DNA of 64,000 bases from a bacterium (GTDB lineage Bacteria; Pseudomonadota; Alphaproteobacteria; Sphingomonadales; Sphingomonadaceae), in NCBI GenBank assembly GCA_030824575.1, contig JAVBXL010000156.1, positions 25,968 to 89,967 on the forward strand, written 5' to 3'. Numbering within the stretch: position 1 is the stretch's first letter; every line of letters starts with the position of its first letter. Position numbers and translations under genes: made by a program. Under the pieces are notes generated by a model that made no database searches, was not told where the DNA came from, and was given only the letters and a program-made list of their open reading frames with translations. Shown here piece after piece: positions 25,338 to 34,332 of the stretch.

Positions 25338-27703
25338 AACGTCACCCGATTAAGGCGGAGCGCGTTGGTGACCACGCTGGCCGAGGACAATGCCATCGCC
25401 GCTGCCGCGATGATCGGGGAGAGGAGGATGCCGAAGATCGGATAGAGCAGCCCCGCTGCGATCGGGATACCTGCGGCGTTGTAGATGAAAGCGAAGAACA
25501 GGTTCTGACGGATATTGGACATCGTCGCCTCGCTCAACCGGCGCGCACGGACAATGCCGTTCAGGTCACCCTTCAGCAGCGTCACGCCCGCGCTTTCAAT
25601 CGCGACATCGGTGCCGGAGCCCATCGCGATGCCGACATCAGCCGCCGCGAGCGCAGGCGCGTCATTGACCCCGTCGCCGGCCATGGCGACGATACGGCCC
25701 TCAGCCTTCAGTCGCGCGACTACTGCGCTCTTTTGATCCGGCAGCACTTCGGCTTCGACATCGTCGATCCCGAGCTTCCGCCCAACCGCTTGCGCCGTAG
25801 TGCGATTGTCGCCCGTCAGCATCACAACCCTTATGCCCTCCTTGCGAAGCGCCGCGATGGCCTCGGCTGTCGTCGCCTTGATCGCATCGGCAATGGCAAG
25901 AATTCCGGCCGCCTGCCCGTCGATGCCGAGGAAGATGGCGGTCGCACCATCCTGGCGCAGTTCGTCCGCTTGCCGCTCAAGGGCGCTGACGTCGATCCCG
26001 CTTTCTGACAGGAAACGGGCGTTACCGAGCGTGATGCGCTTGCCATCCACCGTGCCGATCGCGCCCTTGCCGGTCGGTGAATCAAAGTCCGTGACTTCGG
26101 GAAGCACAATGCCCCTGTCCTTGGCGGCGGCGATCACGGCCAGCGCCAGCGGATGTTCTGATGCCCGCTCCACACCGGCGGCAAGCCTCAGCAGCTCGGT
26201 CTCCTCATAGCCTGTCGTGGGAATGATGCGGGTGACCGATGGCCGGCCTTCGGTCAGCGTGCCTGTCTTGTCGACGACGAGCGTGTCGACCTTCTCCATC
26301 CGCTCCAGGGCTTCTGCATTCTTGATGAGCACGCCGAGCCCAGCGCCCCGGCCGATGCCGACCATGATCGACATCGGCGTCGCCAGCCCCAAGGCGCAGG
26401 GGCAGGCGATGATGAGGACGGCGACGGCGGCGATCAGGCCATGGGCGAGGCGCGGCTCCGGCCCCCAGATACCCCATACTCCAAAGGCAATGAGCGCGAT
26501 CAGCAGAACGGCGGGCACAAACAATCCCGCGACCTGGTCGGCCAGTCGCTGGATCGGTGCCCGCGAACGCTGCGCGTCCGCGACCATCTGGACAATGCGC
26601 GCGAGCATCGTGTCGCGGCCGACCTTCTCGGCGCGCATGACGAGCGCGCCGCTCTGATTGATCGTTCCGCCGATGACAACGTCGCCCAGCGCCTTCGTGA
26701 CCGGCATCGACTCGCCCGTCACCATCGACTCATCGAGCGAGGATCGGCCCTCCTCGACCTTCCCATCGACCGGCACCTTTTCGCCCGGTCGAACACGGAG
26801 ACGATCGCCAACGGCCACCTGGTCAAGCGACACCTCCTCGTCATTACCATCGGCGCCAATGCGGCGCGCGGTCTTGGGCGCGAGGTTGAGCAGCGCCTTG
26901 ATCGCGCCCGAGGTCCGCTCACGGGCGCGCAGCTCGAGCACCTGTCCCAGCAGCACGAGAACGGTGATGACGGCGGCTGCCTCGCAATAGACCGCGACCG
27001 TGCCGTCCATCATCCGAAACGCTGCGGGGAAGATCGTCGGAGCGAAGGTTGCGACCACGCTATAGGCCCAGGCCACGCCCGTCCCCATTGCGATGAGCGT
27101 GAACATGTTGAGATTGCGGGTCCGAATGGACACCCAACCGCGTTCAAAGAATGGCCAGCCTGCCCAGAGTACGACCGGGGTTGCCAGCGCGAATTGCAAC
27201 CATCCGGACAGGCGCGACGGGACAAGATTGTGCAGCGCCGGGAACAGGTGGCTGCCCATCTCCAGGACAAAGACCGGGATCGTGAGCAACAGCGCGATCC
27301 AGAAACGCCGGGACATATCGAGCAGTTCGCCGCTTGGCCCGGTGTCTGCAGTCACGAGTTCCGGCTCGAGCGCCATGCCACAGATCGGGCATGGCCCGGG
27401 ATAGTCTTGGCGGATCTCCGGGTGCATAGGGCAGGTCCAGACCGCGTCTGGTTGGGCGACCGATGCCTCTATGTCACGCCCGGATAGGTAGCGCTCCGGG
27501 TCGGCGGCAAACTTCGTGCGGCAACCGGCGCTGCAGAAATGATAGTCCTCGCCATCATGCGAGGCATGATGTGACGTGGTCTTCGGATCGACCATCATGC
27601 CGCAAACCGGATCCTTGGCCGTCTTCGCGTCGGCGTCGCCGCCGTGTTTGCCCGCGCAGCAGCCGTGCGCACCAGAATTGCTCGCTGGAAGAGGATCAGT
27701 CAC
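25334..27703 (-). CDS. copA: Copper-exporting P1B-type ATPase
   Basis: A 789-residue Cu(I) exporter. Instead of N-terminal CxxC HMA domains it begins with a Cys/His-rich tail, a YHS domain (about 30-72, [10 protein letters not shown] and [11 protein letters not shown]) and a heavy-metal-binding domain ([24 protein letters not shown]). The catalytic core is complete: TGES at 329-332, CPC at 434-436 in [16 protein letters not shown] at 478-482, and [12 protein letters not shown]. The YHS plus HMBD front end resembles SilP/CopF-type ATPases of mobile metal islands. It is transcribed from a MerR-type promoter about 28 nt upstream together with the CueR-like regulator. Confidence 0.95.
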   Translation of the reverse strand: MTDPLPASNSGAHGCCAGKHGGDADAKTAKDPVCGMMVDPKTTSHHASHDGEDYHFCSAGCRTKFAADPERYLSGRDIEASVAQPDAVWTCPMHPEIRQDYPGPCPICGMALEPELVTADTGPSGELLDMSRRFWIALLLTIPVFVLEMGSHLFPALHNLVPSRLSGWLQFALATPVVLWAGWPFFERGWVSIRTRNLNMFTLIAMGTGVAWAYSVVATFAPTIFPAAFRMMDGTVAVYCEAAAVITVLVLLGQVLELRARERTSGAIKALLNLAPKTARRIGADGNDEEVSLDQVAVGDRLRVRPGEKVPVDGKVEEGRSSLDESMVTGESMPVTKALGDVVIGGTINQSGALVMRAEKVGRDTMLARIVQMVADAQRSRAPIQRLADQVAGLFVPAVLLIALIAFGVWGIWGPEPRLAHGLIAAVAVLIIACPCALGLATPMSIMVGIGRGAGLGVLIKNAEALERMEKVDTLVVDKTGTLTEGRPSVTRIIPTTGYEETELLRLAAGVERASEHPLALAVIAAAKDRGIVLPEVTDFDSPTGKGAIGTVDGKRITLGNARFLSESGIDVSALERQADELRQDGATAIFLGIDGQAAGILAIADAIKATTAEAIAALRKEGIRVVMLTGDNRTTAQAVGRKLGIDDVEAEVLPDQKSAVVARLKAEGRIVAMAGDGVNDAPALAAADVGIAMGSGTDVAIESAGVTLLKGDLNGIVRARRLSEATMSNIRQNLFFAFIYNAAGIPIAAGLLYPIFGILLSPIIAAAAMALSSASVVTNALRLNRVTL

Positions 27704-27730
27704 AGACTCGTCTCCTTATCGACGAAGGTC

Positions 27731-27761
27731 AATCTGGGGTCTGACATCATGTCAGGGTCAA
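27731..27761 (-). promoter_or_regulatory. CueR-type (MerR family) promoter of the copper ATPase operon
   Basis: Reading the minus strand: TTGACC (-35, 27761-27756), a 19-nt spacer, then CAGATT (-10, 27736-27731). The over-long 19-nt spacer is the hallmark of MerR-family promoters. It contains a perfect dyad CTGACAT-G-ATGTCAG (27755-27741). The -10 ends 27 nt before the ATPase ATG. Confidence 0.75.
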
Positions 27762-27809
27762 GCCCGGCCCACATTTATTTTTGCGCGCGTACCTTGGCGC
27801 GTTCCCACG

Positions 27810-28697
27810 TCAGCCGGACAATAGATTGTGGATGGCCGTCGCGGCCTTCGCCGCCTGGCCTGCCGCGACCGCAATTTGATCCAGCCCTTCAACCATGTCG
27901 CCGGCAGCAAACAGGCCGCCGACCGTCGTTTGCTGATGCTCGTCAACCACGATGCAACCTGCCGGGCTCAGTTCAGCGCCAGCCATTCGCGCCAGTTCCG
28001 AGCGAGGAGAGGTTCCAAGGGCAACATATAGGGTGTCGAACGGGAGCAATTGGCCATCAGTCAAATGGGCGAGCAAATTCTCACCATCGATCGACAAGTC
28101 CCGGATTGGCGCGCGTTCGACCGCAATACCGCCTCGAGCCAGATCTGCCTCTTCGGCGTCCGACAGTTGCGAGCCGTCTTGGGCGAGTAAGGTCACGGTG
28201 TCGCTGTAGCGGCGAACGAACAGAGCCTCGGCCGCACCATGGTCGGAGCAGCCCAGCACGGCTACTCGCTTGCCGCGGACCTCATAGCCGTCGCAGATCG
28301 GGCAATAGCGTATCAGCCCTTGGGCAACGGCTCGATCATGCGTTTCCTGCGCCATTCGCGGTCGATGATTTGTCACGCCTTGGGCAAGTAATATTGTTCG
28401 CGCACCGAAGATTTCCGCTTTCGTTTCGACGACGAAACCCTCCTCGGCTCGGTCGATGCGCTCGACCTCTCCGGTGACCAATTCGGCACCGTAGTGGGCG
28501 GCATGTTGATGCATGCGAACAAGCAGATTCTCGCCAGAGATACCGTCTGGAAAACCGAGGAGGTTATGTGTCGTCGGGATGGAGGACGCCCGGCCATCGC
28601 CAGCATCGATGACCAGCGTAGAACGCAGAAACCGGCCTAGATAGGTTGCGGCTGTCAGCCCTGCGGGACCGCCGCCTATTATCACGCAGTCGTACAT
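27810..28697 (-). CDS. Thioredoxin-reductase-like FAD/NAD(P)H oxidoreductase
   Basis: A 295-residue two-Rossmann flavoprotein. The FAD site is IIGGGPAGLTAATYLGR at the N-terminus, the redox-active CPIC is at 132-135 (YCPICDGYEV), the NAD(P) site is VAVLGCSDHGAAEALF, and the C-terminal FAD motif is GGLFAAGDMVEGLDQI. The size and CxxC placement match thioredoxin reductase-type enzymes. The ATG at 28697 follows AGGCAGG; the frame stays open for 100 more codons upstream without coding character. Located between copper genes, it may reduce thiols oxidised by copper; this is inference. Confidence 0.88.
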   Translation of the reverse strand: MYDCVIIGGGPAGLTAATYLGRFLRSTLVIDAGDGRASSIPTTHNLLGFPDGISGENLLVRMHQHAAHYGAELVTGEVERIDRAEEGFVVETKAEIFGARTILLAQGVTNHRPRMAQETHDRAVAQGLIRYCPICDGYEVRGKRVAVLGCSDHGAAEALFVRRYSDTVTLLAQDGSQLSDAEEADLARGGIAVERAPIRDLSIDGENLLAHLTDGQLLPFDTLYVALGTSPRSELARMAGAELSPAGCIVVDEHQQTTVGGLFAAGDMVEGLDQIAVAAGQAAKAATAIHNLLSG

Positions 28698-29010
28698 GCC
28701 TGCCTTTCGCTGACCTCGGTCGTCACTTGTATTACGCGGTAGCCCGCTCCTTCCCTCGAATGCGCGCGCGTTCCTCGAAAAAAAGCAGTAGCTCGTGAGG
28801 GGTAAGCCCCGTCGCTGCGTAAATTCAGATGAAGCCCATCGCCAACTGGATGGACAGCTCAGGTGCCCACGGGTCGCAGCGTGGCGCGGGGGCGAGCGGA
28901 CGTGGCGAAGACGGATTGGAATTACCGATCGCTCTCCATTGTCGCTCGCCCCGCAACAACCACAGGTCGCAACGTCAGGGGGCGACGACACCATCATCGA
29001 CTGGGGAGAG
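28698..29010. other. Intergenic stretch with a possible gene remnant
   Basis: A 313-nt gap between divergently oriented genes. On the minus strand, about 28885-28735, one frame reads PWAPELSIQLAMGFI, then TGA, then IYAATGLTPHELLLFFEERA and ends at TAA. This has protein-like composition and could be the degraded C-terminus of an unknown gene. The right end carries GGGGAGAG, the ribosome-binding site of the FliQ-like gene. Promoters for both flanking genes should lie here, but I could not define them. Confidence 0.3.
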
Positions 29011-29283
29011 ATGGAGACCTACAGCCCTTTTTCGGTTTCGATGGGCCAGGCGCTTTGGGTGATCATGCTTGTCGCTGGACCCCCGCTGATAATCATGCTC
29101 GTGGTCGGGCTTATAATCTCGATGATCCAGGCTGCGACGTCGATCAATGAACAGACCGTGAGCTTCGTCCCCAAGCTCCTGGCGTTCATCTTGTTCCTCG
29201 CGCTGTACGGGGTAACCGTTGGCGATCTCCTGATCGACTACACCCGTGACCTGCTGGTGCATATTCCAGACGATATCCGATGA
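29011..29283 (+). CDS. Orphan FliQ-like export-apparatus protein
   Basis: A 90-residue protein with two long hydrophobic hairpin helices (about 15-40 and 52-76) and the FliQ/SctS signature GLIISMIQAATSINEQTVSFVPKLLA, followed by DYTRDLL at the C-terminus. FliQ forms part of the FliPQR gate of the flagellar type III export apparatus. Here it stands alone, with no fliP, fliR or flhB nearby, inside a copper island, and it overlaps a nuclease-like gene by 4 nt. The ATG follows GGGGAGAG. It may be a captured flagellar gene or a FliQ-fold protein with another job. Confidence 0.8.
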   Translation: METYSPFSVSMGQALWVIMLVAGPPLIIMLVVGLIISMIQAATSINEQTVSFVPKLLAFILFLALYGVTVGDLLIDYTRDLLVHIPDDIR

Positions 29284-30665
29284 CGACTGCCGGTTTTCGT
29301 CCGGTACGGCTGCGCAAAAACTGGTCGTATACGGGCAGAGTGCTAGCCTCGGCGAGGATCGAAGCGAAGGGGGGACGGGGTTTGGCGGACTTTGAATTGC
29401 TGGCGCGGGAACTGATCCAACGATGGAAGGAAGACCCGAACGCGACCTATCAAAGCTGGTTTCTATGGGACGAGCGGATCAAGAATTTTCGCTCGATCAG
29501 GCGTGGTTTGGCTCAGGTGGTGGCCGAGATCGAAGCCGGTCGGTTTGGCGTGGCCTATCGCGGCTCTTCGCTGGAAACAGTCGTTCATTCGGTCGCCGAG
29601 CAAAGACAGATTTTCAAAGGCGCGGATCATGCGTTTCTCTGGAAGCCCAAATTGCGCATCCCCGACATCTATGAAAACCCGGCGAACCAACGCGCGTTCG
29701 GCCGATTGCTCGATCATTGCGCTTGCTGCGACACTGCGGAAGAAATCATTGCAGGCATTCACACGATCGATCGGCTGAACATCAAGGGGCTTGGGCCAGC
29801 GGTCGCCAATCTCCTCTATTTCCTGCATCCAACGCTCGTTCCGCCGTTCAACACGGCGATCGTCAACGGCTATAACAAGCTGACCGGCGGCAAGGTGAAG
29901 CTCGGAAGCTGGCACCATTTTCTTGCGATGCGCTCGGGCGTGCTCGACCTGAACGAGCGGTTTCGCGACCTGCTATCGAACGATCTCGGCGCCATTGGCG
30001 GCCTCCTGTTCGATATCGGCTCAGGCCGCTACCCGGCGCCGCCGCGCGACGAGGAAGACCAGACCGTGGGATCGTGGACCGCGCGGCTTGAGCAAGCCCG
30101 TGCGGAAGCACAGACGCTCAACAAAGCGATGCAGAAACAGGGGGAGAGTGATCGAACCCATTCGGAAATTCAGGCGTGGCTCCGCGATATCGGTCTGGCG
30201 CTGGGGTATGACATCTGGATCGCATCCAACGATCGGGGCCGACTGCATGACGGTGTGCGCCTGGGAGAGGGTTGCCTAGAGAGCTTGCCGGCTTCGATTT
30301 CGACATCGACCGGCGCGGACGCCATCCGCCTCATCGATGTTTTGTGGCTGGAGCAGGGCGGCGACCGTGTCGCGGCAGCCTTCGAAGTCGAACATTCGAC
30401 CTCCATCTATTCGGGCATCGTCCGGATGCTCGATCTTGCCCTCAGCGGCAGCGATCTGCATGCCACCGCAGGATTGTTCCTTGTCGCTCCGGATGCTCGC
30501 GAAAGCGAAGTGCGAGCGCAAATCGCAAGGCCAGCATTCAGCCGGATCGCGGACCTGGAAATCGCCTATCTTCCTTATGACGAGCTCGAACGGCACAAGG
30601 AGTCGATTTCCCGCTTTGGCTCGGGCTTGAAAGCGATCAAGGCGATTTCGCGCGCCCTGCCGTAA
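29280..30665 (+). CDS. Putative PD-(D/E)XK-type nuclease with helix-hairpin-helix region
   Basis: A 461-residue cytosolic protein of no family I can name with certainty. Residues about 160-195 contain an HhH-like DNA-binding element (IDRLNIKGLGPAVANLLYFL), and 265-290 form a coiled coil. The C-terminal third looks like a PD-(D/E)XK core: an N-terminal helix with HSEIQAWLRDIGLALGYD, then IDVLWLE (D353) and AAAFEVEHSTSIYSGIVRML. The catalytic ExK appears as E369-V-E371. The gene overlaps the FliQ-like gene by 4 nt, so they are translationally coupled. The true start might be a later TTG near MADFELLARE. A restriction- or defence-type endonuclease is my best reading. Confidence 0.6.
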   Translation: MTTAGFRPVRLRKNWSYTGRVLASARIEAKGGRGLADFELLARELIQRWKEDPNATYQSWFLWDERIKNFRSIRRGLAQVVAEIEAGRFGVAYRGSSLETVVHSVAEQRQIFKGADHAFLWKPKLRIPDIYENPANQRAFGRLLDHCACCDTAEEIIAGIHTIDRLNIKGLGPAVANLLYFLHPTLVPPFNTAIVNGYNKLTGGKVKLGSWHHFLAMRSGVLDLNERFRDLLSNDLGAIGGLLFDIGSGRYPAPPRDEEDQTVGSWTARLEQARAEAQTLNKAMQKQGESDRTHSEIQAWLRDIGLALGYDIWIASNDRGRLHDGVRLGEGCLESLPASISTSTGADAIRLIDVLWLEQGGDRVAAAFEVEHSTSIYSGIVRMLDLALSGSDLHATAGLFLVAPDARESEVRAQIARPAFSRIADLEIAYLPYDELERHKESISRFGSGLKAIKAISRALP

Positions 30666-30669
30666 TGAC

Positions 30670-31605
30670 CTACATCCCGGATGCAGGCGGGGCCAACAGG
30701 CCCAACCAGGCAACGAGGGCAAGAATAGCGATGGCGCATCCGGTCTCGATGGCGAGGCTGCGGCGGAGTGACCCTATCGCCGAGGATGTGTTGCCGGTTT
30801 CAATGGCCGCAGCAAGGGAGGGCGTCAGGAAGAAGCGATTGGTGGCGGCCAGCATCAGCATGACGCCGAACAGGATCAGCTTTCCTGCCAGCAGTAGACC
30901 GTAGAGACTGGTTAAAAGTGATCCGAGCCTGGACGGTCCGATCAGAATCCAACTGTTGACGAAGCCCGACAGGATAAGCAGCGCCACGACAGCCGAGCCG
31001 ACCTTTGCAAAGCCATCCAGCGCGCGGTGGGAGAGGTGGATATGATCTATCGCCATGCGGGCGGCAGGGCGGAAAATGAGAAGGCACAAGGCGAATAGTG
31101 CTCCTACCCATATGCCTGCGGACCATAGATGGGTGATGTCGGCGCCAAGATGAATCCATCCCCGCAAGCCTTCATCGGCCGCGCCGTGACCGGTCCAGGC
31201 CAAGGTTGCGAGAGCGACTGCGGCGGTGACGGACAGCGACCACAGCGCGAAAGCGGGGCGACGCCATCCGACGATGGAAAAATACAGCACGAGCAGGAGG
31301 GCCGCGACCCGCACTTGCCAGACTGTGCCGATCGCCGTGCCCGATATCAAAAGATTGACCGTGGCGCGGTCCACCTGATCGAGCGGAACGCCTGCCATTG
31401 AGGACGCGAGCACCATCATGCCCAGGATCGATAGTCCGATGCCGGCCAGTGCTATTGTCGCCAAGACTGAGCGGAAGCGCAGGACCGAGCCGGATGCCCG
31501 CTCGGTCCCGCGCAACGTATAGAGGCCGAACATCGGCAACCCGAAGAGGAGCATGAGATCGAGGTAAAGGCCTAGCCTGACCGCGATCGCTATGATGTCC
31601 GGCAC
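30670..31605 (-). CDS. copD: Copper resistance protein CopD
   Basis: A 311-residue polytopic membrane protein with about eight hydrophobic helices. It includes GWIHLGADITHLWSAGIWVGAL and a HLSHRALDGFAKVGSAVVALLILSGFVNSW region, typical of the CopD/PcoD family. CopD is thought to move copper across the inner membrane in partnership with periplasmic CopC. The start is GTG at 31605, just 4 nt after the copC stop. The gene converges on the nuclease-like gene with only 4 nt between stops. Confidence 0.9.
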   Translation of the reverse strand: MPDIIAIAVRLGLYLDLMLLFGLPMFGLYTLRGTERASGSVLRFRSVLATIALAGIGLSILGMMVLASSMAGVPLDQVDRATVNLLISGTAIGTVWQVRVAALLLVLYFSIVGWRRPAFALWSLSVTAAVALATLAWTGHGAADEGLRGWIHLGADITHLWSAGIWVGALFALCLLIFRPAARMAIDHIHLSHRALDGFAKVGSAVVALLILSGFVNSWILIGPSRLGSLLTSLYGLLLAGKLILFGVMLMLAATNRFFLTPSLAAAIETGNTSSAIGSLRRSLAIETGCAIAILALVAWLGLLAPPASGM

Positions 31606-31609
31606 GTTC

Positions 31610-31990
31610 TTACTGGACCTTGAAGGTATAGCTGCCCTGAATGCGATGTGTGTCGGTAGAAACGACGTGATAGTCGACCTTGTAGGTTCCAACTGCCAAC
31701 GGCTTGGCCAGCGTAGCGACAAGCGTCTTGCCGTCTGCACCCACGGTCGCCTTGACGCCGTTGATCTTCATTGGCCCCATCTTCATGCCGGGCATTTCGG
31801 TCATCGTCAGGTCGATCCCGGAAAATTGCGCGACCAATGCTTCCGAAAAGACGAGCTGGATCCTGGTCGGAGCGGCGACCACGGCATTTGCGGCAGGGGT
31901 TGCGCTATTGAGCTTGGGGTGGGCCTGGGCAGCAGTAGCGGTGAGGACAGACGCCGCCATGGCGACGGCAAAAACTGTTTTACGAAACAT
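31610..31990 (-). CDS. copC: Periplasmic copper-binding protein CopC
   Basis: A 126-residue protein with a clear signal peptide (FRKTVFAVAMAASVLTATAAQA) cleaved so that the mature chain starts with His (HPKLNSATPA). This N-terminal His is the first ligand of the high-affinity Cu(II) site; the second His is in TDTHRIQGSYTF near the C-terminus. A Met-containing loop MTEMPGMKMGPMKI may bind Cu(I). The ATG at 31990 follows GGAG. It is the first gene of a copCD operon and divergent from the cytochrome c gene. Confidence 0.93.
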   Translation of the reverse strand: MFRKTVFAVAMAASVLTATAAQAHPKLNSATPAANAVVAAPTRIQLVFSEALVAQFSGIDLTMTEMPGMKMGPMKINGVKATVGADGKTLVATLAKPLAVGTYKVDYHVVSTDTHRIQGSYTFKVQ

Positions 31991-32213
31991 CGATTTCTCC
32001 ATGGGCGGCGATACTGCCGACAAAGCGATTTACGCACCGCGTGGCGCGACCCCTCATTTAGCTTCCAAGATTTCTTCAATGTCGGGAGGCCTACGGGTTC
32101 GCACCAGAGATCTGCGCGGCCGATGAGGGATGAACGCGCGTCGTGCGTATGCTCAATTGGATGGGTGCGAGATCACCGAGGATCCAGGGACGCATTCTGC
32201 TCGGGAGGACGCG

Positions 32214-32810
32214 ATGGAAAATTCGAGGACAGCATGGCTGCGGAGGCATTTTCCAAGCGTAGGCTTTATTGCCGCGACCGGCTTAGTTGGCGGAGCGCTT
32301 GCTGGGATCGTCGTGTATGTCGGTGCCTATGACATAGGGGCTGATGCGCCGCACACGAAGCCGGTTTATTGGCTCATAGAGCAGCTCCGTGATCGTTCGA
32401 TCGCCGTCCGGTCACGCAACGTGAGCGTCCCAGCCAACCTAGCGGACGTGAAACGGCTGCAGAGCGGCGCAGGACTTTACACCGAGATGTGCAGCGGCTG
32501 CCATCTCGGGCCGGGTTTGGAAAAGTCGGAGATCAGCCAAGGTCTCTATCCCAGGGCTCCGGAGCTTTTCCGGGAACAGCAGCGATCGGTAAAGGCGCAA
32601 TTCTGGATCATCAAGCATGGGGTCAAGCTGACCGCGATGCCGGCCTGGGGTAAAACGCATAGCGATGAACTGATTTGGGATATGGTCGCCTTTGTGCGGA
32701 AGCTACCGCAGATGACCCCGGCCCAATATCAAGCCGCAATTGCCAGCGCGCCCGAAGACCATGACGCGATGATGAGGGATATGCCCGGCATGAAGAAGAC
32801 GATGCCATAA
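32214..32810 (+). CDS. Membrane-anchored c-type cytochrome
   Basis: A 198-residue protein with one N-terminal membrane segment (SVGFIAATGLVGGALAGIVVYV), a single heme motif CSGCH, and a likely distal Met in LTAMPAWGKTH. It ends in a Met/His-rich tail (DHDAMMRDMPGMKKTMP). The GGAGG at 32205-32209 supports the ATG at 32214. It could pass electrons from periplasmic copper oxidation to the respiratory chain. It is divergent from copC and upstream of the sensor-sigma genes. Confidence 0.82.
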   Translation: MENSRTAWLRRHFPSVGFIAATGLVGGALAGIVVYVGAYDIGADAPHTKPVYWLIEQLRDRSIAVRSRNVSVPANLADVKRLQSGAGLYTEMCSGCHLGPGLEKSEISQGLYPRAPELFREQQRSVKAQFWIIKHGVKLTAMPAWGKTHSDELIWDMVAFVRKLPQMTPAQYQAAIASAPEDHDAMMRDMPGMKKTMP

Positions 32811-32954
32811 CGATGTGGTGCTTACCCGGCAGGCGCTGGCAGTCGGGCTCCGCTCAGGACAGCGGTGCTTTGACGGACAGACCGATAGAGGGAACAATGG
32901 GCAAGGTGGGTCCGGCGCCAGCGCGCCCTACCAAATAAGAGATCGGATTTTGCG

Positions 32955-33236
32955 ATGAATATGGATTTAGATGGGCTTTTGGCCCGCTTGCGAAACGAAC
33001 CGGGACATCCGGCCCTTATCGGTCTGGAAGAGGCCGTGTTCAGGCGCATTGCCGCCCTGCCGCAGGTTTCGGCCGCTTCTCAACTCAGGCTCGGCGCGGT
33101 GGCCGCCTTTGGCGCGGTGTTGCTCGGTATCGCGAGCAACGGATTCACGCCACCTGCCGAGGCATCGGTAACACTCTCGCCTTTCGGGCCATCCAATCCG
33201 CTTGCTCCCTCAACCTTGCTGGCGGGCCCTCGATGA
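32955..33236 (+). CDS. CnrY-like membrane anti-sigma factor
   Basis: A 93-residue protein with a cytosolic N-terminal segment (MDLDGLLARLRNEPGHPALIGLEE), one membrane helix (LRLGAVAAFGAVLLGIAS) and a short periplasmic tail. This layout, and the overlap with a CnrX-like sensor gene that in turn overlaps an ECF sigma gene, is that of CnrY/NccY. In Cupriavidus metallidurans CnrY captures the sigma factor CnrH and is tied to CnrX. Sequence similarity is low in such short proteins, so the call rests mainly on architecture and synteny. Confidence 0.7.
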   Translation: MNMDLDGLLARLRNEPGHPALIGLEEAVFRRIAALPQVSAASQLRLGAVAAFGAVLLGIASNGFTPPAEASVTLSPFGPSNPLAPSTLLAGPR

Positions 33237-33670
33237 AGCCGAAGCTGCTCGTTCTGATCGCAATCGTCGCCTTCGTTGCGGCCGTTGCGGGGGTGTTCCT
33301 GGGTCGCTACTTCTTCCCGCAGCCCAAGGCAGCCGGGGTCGAACTCCACGACGTATTGCACAGCAAGCTGGATCTGGACGACCGTCAGAAGGCTCAAATC
33401 GAGCTTCTTGAGCAGCGCTTCGCCGTGCGCCGACGCGCACTGGAGCTCGAAATGAGAGCGGACAATGCGCGTCTCGCAGCCGCGATCGAAACCGAACATG
33501 GTAACGGACCGCGGGTGGCGGCGGCCGTCGATCAGTCACATCAGGCCATGGGTGCGCTGCAAAAGGAAACACTTGGTCATATCTTCGCCATGCGCCAGAT
33601 CTTGCGCCCTGATCAGGCCAAGACCTTCGACCAGGCGGTGGTACATGCGCTCACCGACGATGTACGGTGA
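33233..33670 (+). CDS. CnrX-like periplasmic heavy-metal sensor
   Basis: A 145-residue protein with an N-terminal membrane anchor (LLVLIAIVAFVAAVAGVFLG) and a helical periplasmic domain. It carries H39, H43, E60, H116 and M120. These match the Ni/Co-binding residues of CnrX (H42, H46, E63, H119, M123) with a constant offset of three, including the HxxxH and HxxxM patterns. That is strong evidence for a working metal site. It overlaps the anti-sigma and sigma genes by 4 nt on each side. Metal binding should free the sigma factor through the CnrY-like protein. Confidence 0.88.
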   Translation: MKPKLLVLIAIVAFVAAVAGVFLGRYFFPQPKAAGVELHDVLHSKLDLDDRQKAQIELLEQRFAVRRRALELEMRADNARLAAAIETEHGNGPRVAAAVDQSHQAMGALQKETLGHIFAMRQILRPDQAKTFDQAVVHALTDDVR

Positions 33671-34239
33671 GTCTGGATCTTCAGGCGTGCTCCGACGGTG
33701 AACTTGCGGCGTTGACGCTCGCGGGTCGGCAGCCAGCCTTCGCGGAGATCATGCACCGACACCAGGCTGCGATATTTCGCTTGGTGCGCGGCCTCGTCGG
33801 AAATGCCGAGGACGCGCTTGACCTTACCCAGGACTGCTTTGTATCCGCATTCAGCCATCTGCGAAAATATGATGGTGCGCGGCCGCTACGGGCTTGGCTG
33901 TCCCGGATTGCGATCAACAAATGCCGCGATTGGCGGCGCCGACAGAAGGTGCGGCAGCTTTTCACCTTCGGTTCTGCCGCGTCCGACGACGAGATCGAAC
34001 AAGTGCCGGATGAGGCACCTTCCGCACATGCCAATGCTGACGCGAAAATGCAGCTCAAGCGAATGGCGGCCGCTATCAACGCATTACCTGCTCCATTGCG
34101 AGAAGTTCTGTTGCTTCGCACCGTCGAAGGACTGAACCAGTCGGAAGCCGCAACCGCGCTCTCGATCAGCGGCAAGGCGGTAGAGACGCGTCTCTACCGG
34201 GCGCGGGCGCGCCTTGCAGAAATCTTGGCCGAGGCGTGA
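33667..34239 (+). CDS. ECF sigma factor, CnrH-like
   Basis: A 190-residue sigma-70 factor of the extracytoplasmic function class. The sigma2 region is AFAEIMHRHQAAIFRLVRGL with EDALDLTQDCFVSAF; the sigma4 region is LPAPLREVLLLRTVEGLNQSEAA with ISGKAVETRLYRAR. The GTG start overlaps the sensor stop (GTGA). In the cnr system this sigma drives nickel/cobalt efflux genes. Here the genes immediately downstream are copAB, so the copper locus itself may be the regulon, an unusual pairing. Confidence 0.9.
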   Translation: MSLDLQACSDGELAALTLAGRQPAFAEIMHRHQAAIFRLVRGLVGNAEDALDLTQDCFVSAFSHLRKYDGARPLRAWLSRIAINKCRDWRRRQKVRQLFTFGSAASDDEIEQVPDEAPSAHANADAKMQLKRMAAAINALPAPLREVLLLRTVEGLNQSEAATALSISGKAVETRLYRARARLAEILAEA

Positions 34240-34332
34240 GGGGTGCGTCCCGCTCGCGCGTAAGGAAAGAGAGATACCGCGCTTGAGCGTCTTTGCGGAC
34301 CCAGAGTGCTGCACGTTGAACAAGGAGACACT

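Noticed and set aside
26441..27487. Long plus-strand open frame of 348 codons
   Set aside because: It is fully antisense to the copper ATPase gene, whose P-type motifs are unmistakable; the translation is Arg/His/Asp-rich shadow sequence.
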